DNA of 35,561 bases from positions 1 to 35,561 of the forward strand of contig JAKLDR010000040.1 of assembly GCA_022703445.1 (NCBI GenBank), given 5' to 3'. Position numbers and translations under genes: made by a program. The notes beneath the pieces are model-generated. The model did not search any database. It saw only the letters and a program-made list of their open reading frames with translations, and was not told the origin of the DNA. The DNA is from Planctomycetota bacterium (GTDB taxonomy: Bacteria > Planctomycetota > SZUA-567 > JAKLDR01). Shown here in pieces: positions 33,452 through 35,561 of this stretch; the first letter of the stretch is position 1, and every line of letters starts with the position of its first letter.

Positions 33452-33479
33452 AGCATATTCCGGGGGGCCTTCCTGTCAA
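33452..33479 (-). promoter_or_regulatory. Putative promoter of the zinc-ribbon gene
   Basis: The minus strand has TTGACA (33474-33479), a 16-nt spacer and TATGCT (33452-33457), about 60 bp before the ATG. A GGGGC-GGAAT-GCCCC hairpin at 33427-33441 falls in the leader. Confidence 0.6.
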
Positions 33480-33568
33480 GGAATGAGTTGGCGGTCCGGG
33501 CCCCGCGACCCCTCTCCAAGCGTGCGGACGGGGGCTCGGCACGCTCTAAAGTCCCAGGGAACCTGTAA

Positions 33569-33597
33569 TTGACCACGCCGGGAGCGCCCCTTAGGAT
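33569..33597 (+). promoter_or_regulatory. Putative promoter of the CII-like regulator gene
   Basis: TTGACC (33569-33574), a 17-nt spacer and TAGGAT (33592-33597) lie 43 bp before the ATG at 33641. Confidence 0.55.
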
Positions 33598-33640
33598 GAC
33601 GCGGGGCCCCCGGGGACCTGGCGGGCTGGAGGGACATGCC

Positions 33641-34144
33641 ATGGTGGACTCTGCCGATACCCTGCGCGAAGCGGTCAAGGACGTCGGCGTCAAGCGGGTG
33701 GCCGCCGCCCTGGGCGTTTCCACCTCGCTCGTCTACAAGTGGTGCGAGCGCCCGAACAACGCGGACGGCTCGCCGGGCAGCGGCACGCCCAATCCGCTGG
33801 ACCGCCTGGCGCTGCTGATCGAGGTCTCCGGGGACGACCGCCCGGTGCGCTGGCTGGCCGAGGCCTCCGGGGGCTTCTTCGTCCGCAACCCGTCGGCGCG
33901 GCCCGCGACCGGCCTGGGCCTGCTCCGCCAGACCCAGGTTATCGTCCGGGAGTTCGCCGACCTCCTCGAAAGCATCGAGGAATCCCTGACCGACGGACGG
34001 ATAGAACCGACCGAGGCCGGCGACATCCGCCGCGAGTGGGAGCAGCTCAAGAGCGCCGGCGAGATGCTGGTGGTCTCCTGCGAACGCCGCGCCGGCGTCG
34101 CCCGGAAAGGGGCCCGGAGCCCGCGGCGCGCCGCCTCTGAATAA
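33641..34144 (+). CDS. Phage CII-like helix-turn-helix regulator
   Basis: The ATG at 33641 follows GGAGGG at 7 nt. The 167-residue product has an N-terminal HTH (VKRVAAALGVSTSLVYKWCE), a conserved GTPNPLDRLALLIEVSGD stretch and WLAEASGGFFVRNP. This is the layout of the 'phage regulatory CII' family present on chromosomes of planctomycetes and delta-proteobacteria. The second half is a helical, Glu-rich segment (FADLLESIEESLTDGRIEPT) that may mediate oligomerisation. There are no phage genes around, so it is likely a chromosomal regulator; its targets are unknown. Confidence 0.78.
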   Translation: MVDSADTLREAVKDVGVKRVAAALGVSTSLVYKWCERPNNADGSPGSGTPNPLDRLALLIEVSGDDRPVRWLAEASGGFFVRNPSARPATGLGLLRQTQVIVREFADLLESIEESLTDGRIEPTEAGDIRREWEQLKSAGEMLVVSCERRAGVARKGARSPRRAASE

Positions 34145-34162
34145 TCTCCGGGCAATGCCGTC

Positions 34163-34191
34163 TTGCGCAGAAGCTCGGAGAAGGTTAGCAT
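34163..34191 (+). promoter_or_regulatory. Putative promoter of the last gene
   Basis: TTGCGC (34163-34168), a 17-nt spacer and TAGCAT (34186-34191) lie 64 bp before the GTG start at 34256. Confidence 0.4.
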
Positions 34192-34255
34192 GCACCGCGC
34201 GCGCCAGGCAGGCGCGGCGGCCGGGCTGAGACCCGTGAGTTGGAAGGAGAACGAC

Positions 34256-35561
34256 GTGCTCAAGCGAATGGCTGGCCTTGGATTGGCACTGACGGTGGCG
34301 TTGACCTGGAGCGCCGCGGGACTGGCCGGCGACGCGGCCGCCCCCGCCCCCAAACCCGTCGCCAGGCCGGCGGGCGTTCCGGCCGAAGCGGCCTTCTGGA
34401 TGATAGTGCCGTCGCCCAAGGCCTCCCTGGAACGCCTGAAGAAGCTGGCTGAAGCCTTCCAGCCGGGCACCGGCGCCATGGCCGAACTGGGCATCCGGCA
34501 GGCCAGCCCCTGGAGCTTTGCCGAGGCCGACGAGGCCAAGCCGATCGTCGCCGTCTTCCAGCTTCCCAAAGAGGCGGGCGCCGATCCGTCCTGGGCAGTG
34601 GCCGGCAGCCTCAAGGCCGGGACCGACGGCGCCGCGGTCCTCGAGAAGCGCTTCGGCGGCAAGCCGGCGCGGACCGAGGACGGGGTGAGCGTCTTCCTGC
34701 AGGTCCAGGAGGGCGCCCTGCCCGACAAGGAGATCTTCGCGGCGGCCAAGGACGGCCGGCTGGTTCTGGGCGACAGCAAGGCCCTGATCCGGTCCCTGGC
34801 CAACTGCCCGGCGCCGGCGGATGGCGCCTTCCCGGCCGGGGCCGACATCCTCGCCGGCGTGGACGTCACCGTGCTGGCCACGCAGTACAAGGACAAGATC
34901 GAGGCCGGCCTCAAGGACCTCGAGGAAGGCGCGGCCAACGCCGCCGCGATGATGCCCGGGGCCGGAGCCAACGCCCAGGGCATGGTGGTCGGGGCCAAGG
35001 TCCTGGCCGACAAGTGCCGCGTCGGACTCAAGGAGGTCGCGCAGGCCGGCGTGCGGATCGGGTTGGGCGACACCATCTCGATCACCTGGACCCTCCAGGC
35101 CATCCCAGGCACGTCCTTCGCGGCTGAACTCGCCAAGATGGAGAAGCTCGGCCTGCCGCCGGTCGGCCTGCTCCACGAGCAGGGCACCGTGGCCATGGCC
35201 CTCAGCCTGCCCCCGGAGTACGCCCAGTCGTTCGTCGAGTTCCTGAACCCGGTGGTCCGGGCCGGATTGACCATCGAGGAGGCCGACCAGGAGAAACTCA
35301 AGGCCCTGGACGCCGAGGCCACCAAGTTCACCACGGCCCTCTCAGCGCTGGCCAAGCAGTTCGACGGCCGGATGGCCATGTCCCTGGGCAAGGGCGCAGG
35401 CGCCGGGGCCCTGGGCTTCCTGGCGGTGAAGGACCCCGCCGCGGCCCGCGCGGCCATGACCACCATCGGCAAGCTCTCGCAGGACGGGCCGTTCGCCGAG
35501 GTGATGCGCAAGCAGGGCCAGAAGCAGACCTTCGCCACCAACGTCCGCCAGAACGGCGGGG
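34256..35561 (+). CDS. Secreted hypothetical protein, 3' end outside the window
   Basis: A frame open to the right edge starts at GTG 34256, 5 nt behind GGAAGGAGA. It opens with a signal peptide (MLKRMAGLGLALTVALTWSA) and continues for at least 435 codons. The mature part begins with an Ala/Pro linker, then FWMIVPSPKASLERLKKLAE and a segment of alternating beta and helix with WSFAEADEAKPIVAVFQLP, DGRLVLGDSKALIRSLANCP and GADILAGVDVTVLATQYKDK. No domain is recognised with confidence. The layout resembles large secreted planctomycete proteins of unknown role. The opposite strand also has long open frames here, but they lack ribosome sites and a protein-like pattern. Confidence 0.7.
   Translation, partial: MLKRMAGLGLALTVALTWSAAGLAGDAAAPAPKPVARPAGVPAEAAFWMIVPSPKASLERLKKLAEAFQPGTGAMAELGIRQASPWSFAEADEAKPIVAVFQLPKEAGADPSWAVAGSLKAGTDGAAVLEKRFGGKPARTEDGVSVFLQVQEGALPDKEIFAAAKDGRLVLGDSKALIRSLANCPAPADGAFPAGADILAGVDVTVLATQYKDKIEAGLKDLEEGAANAAAMMPGAGANAQGMVVGAKVLADKCRVGLKEVAQAGVRIGLGDTISITWTLQAIPGTSFAAELAKMEKLGLPPVGLLHEQGTVAMALSLPPEYAQSFVEFLNPVVRAGLTIEEADQEKLKALDAEATKFTTALSALAKQFDGRMAMSLGKGAGAGALGFLAVKDPAAARAAMTTIGKLSQDGPFAEVMRKQGQKQTFATNVRQNGG

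Noticed and set aside
33476..35541. Long open frames on the minus strand opposite the last genes
   Set aside because: They lack ribosome sites and recognisable domains, and the plus strand has a signal peptide, a ribosome site and protein-like composition. High G+C leaves antisense frames open.

Overview
The window is very GC-rich bacterial chromosomal DNA. No rRNA, tRNA, CRISPR array or intact mobile element was seen. Tandem DUF4159 domains, a DUF4416 protein, a secreted protein with a planctomycete-style HEAT-like segment, many secreted hypotheticals, and a fucosidase / uroporphyrinogen-decarboxylase-like / AraC group suggest an uncultured Planctomycetota or related PVC-lineage organism. 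This assignment is inference from gene content; there is no marker rRNA to test it.

Region 1 (1-5.4 kb, + strand) is redox-themed: the end of a superoxide dismutase, DsbD, a DHH-family phosphoesterase, thioredoxin, a rubrerythrin/ferritin-like diiron protein, then a PqqD-like protein with an unusual Cys-rich tail and a DUF4416 protein. Region 2 (5.5-15.5 kb, - strand) holds a secreted tandem-DUF4159 protein, an endonuclease/exonuclease/phosphatase-fold lipoprotein just downstream of aroA, KDPG aldolase, a probable unit tsaD-larB-secreted HEAT-like protein, and the processing protease CtpA. Region 3 (15.5-16.3 kb) is a decayed stretch with the scar of an ISAs1-like transposase. Region 4 (16.3-21.1 kb, -) is one giant secreted repeat protein: six NHL blades, three InlB-type repeats, then about ten cadherin-like domains plus one PKD-like domain. 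Region 5 (21.2-24.1 kb, +) has bioA, a family-2 glycosyltransferase and a small membrane protein. Region 6 (24.1-29.0 kb) places the SAM-cycle genes ahcY and metK (both -) around a + strand sialidase-GntR operon that has its own promoter, a putative palindromic operator and a short coupled leader ORF. Region 7 (29.2-32.6 kb) is a GH29 fucosidase and a URO-D-family protein, converging on an AraC regulator. Region 8 (32.7-35.6 kb) has a zinc-ribbon/coiled-coil/Ada-like membrane protein, a phage CII-like HTH regulator and a secreted hypothetical cut by the window edge.

Two window-wide patterns stand out. Many promoters share TTGnnn, a 16-nt spacer often ending CGGC, and TA(G/C)A(A/C)T. Several intergenic gaps hold imperfect inverted repeats built from short tandem 'words', a different word at each place; a related word array has entered the tsaD coding sequence. 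Genes for sugar release (sialidase, fucosidase) and their regulators suggest use of complex host or algal glycans.
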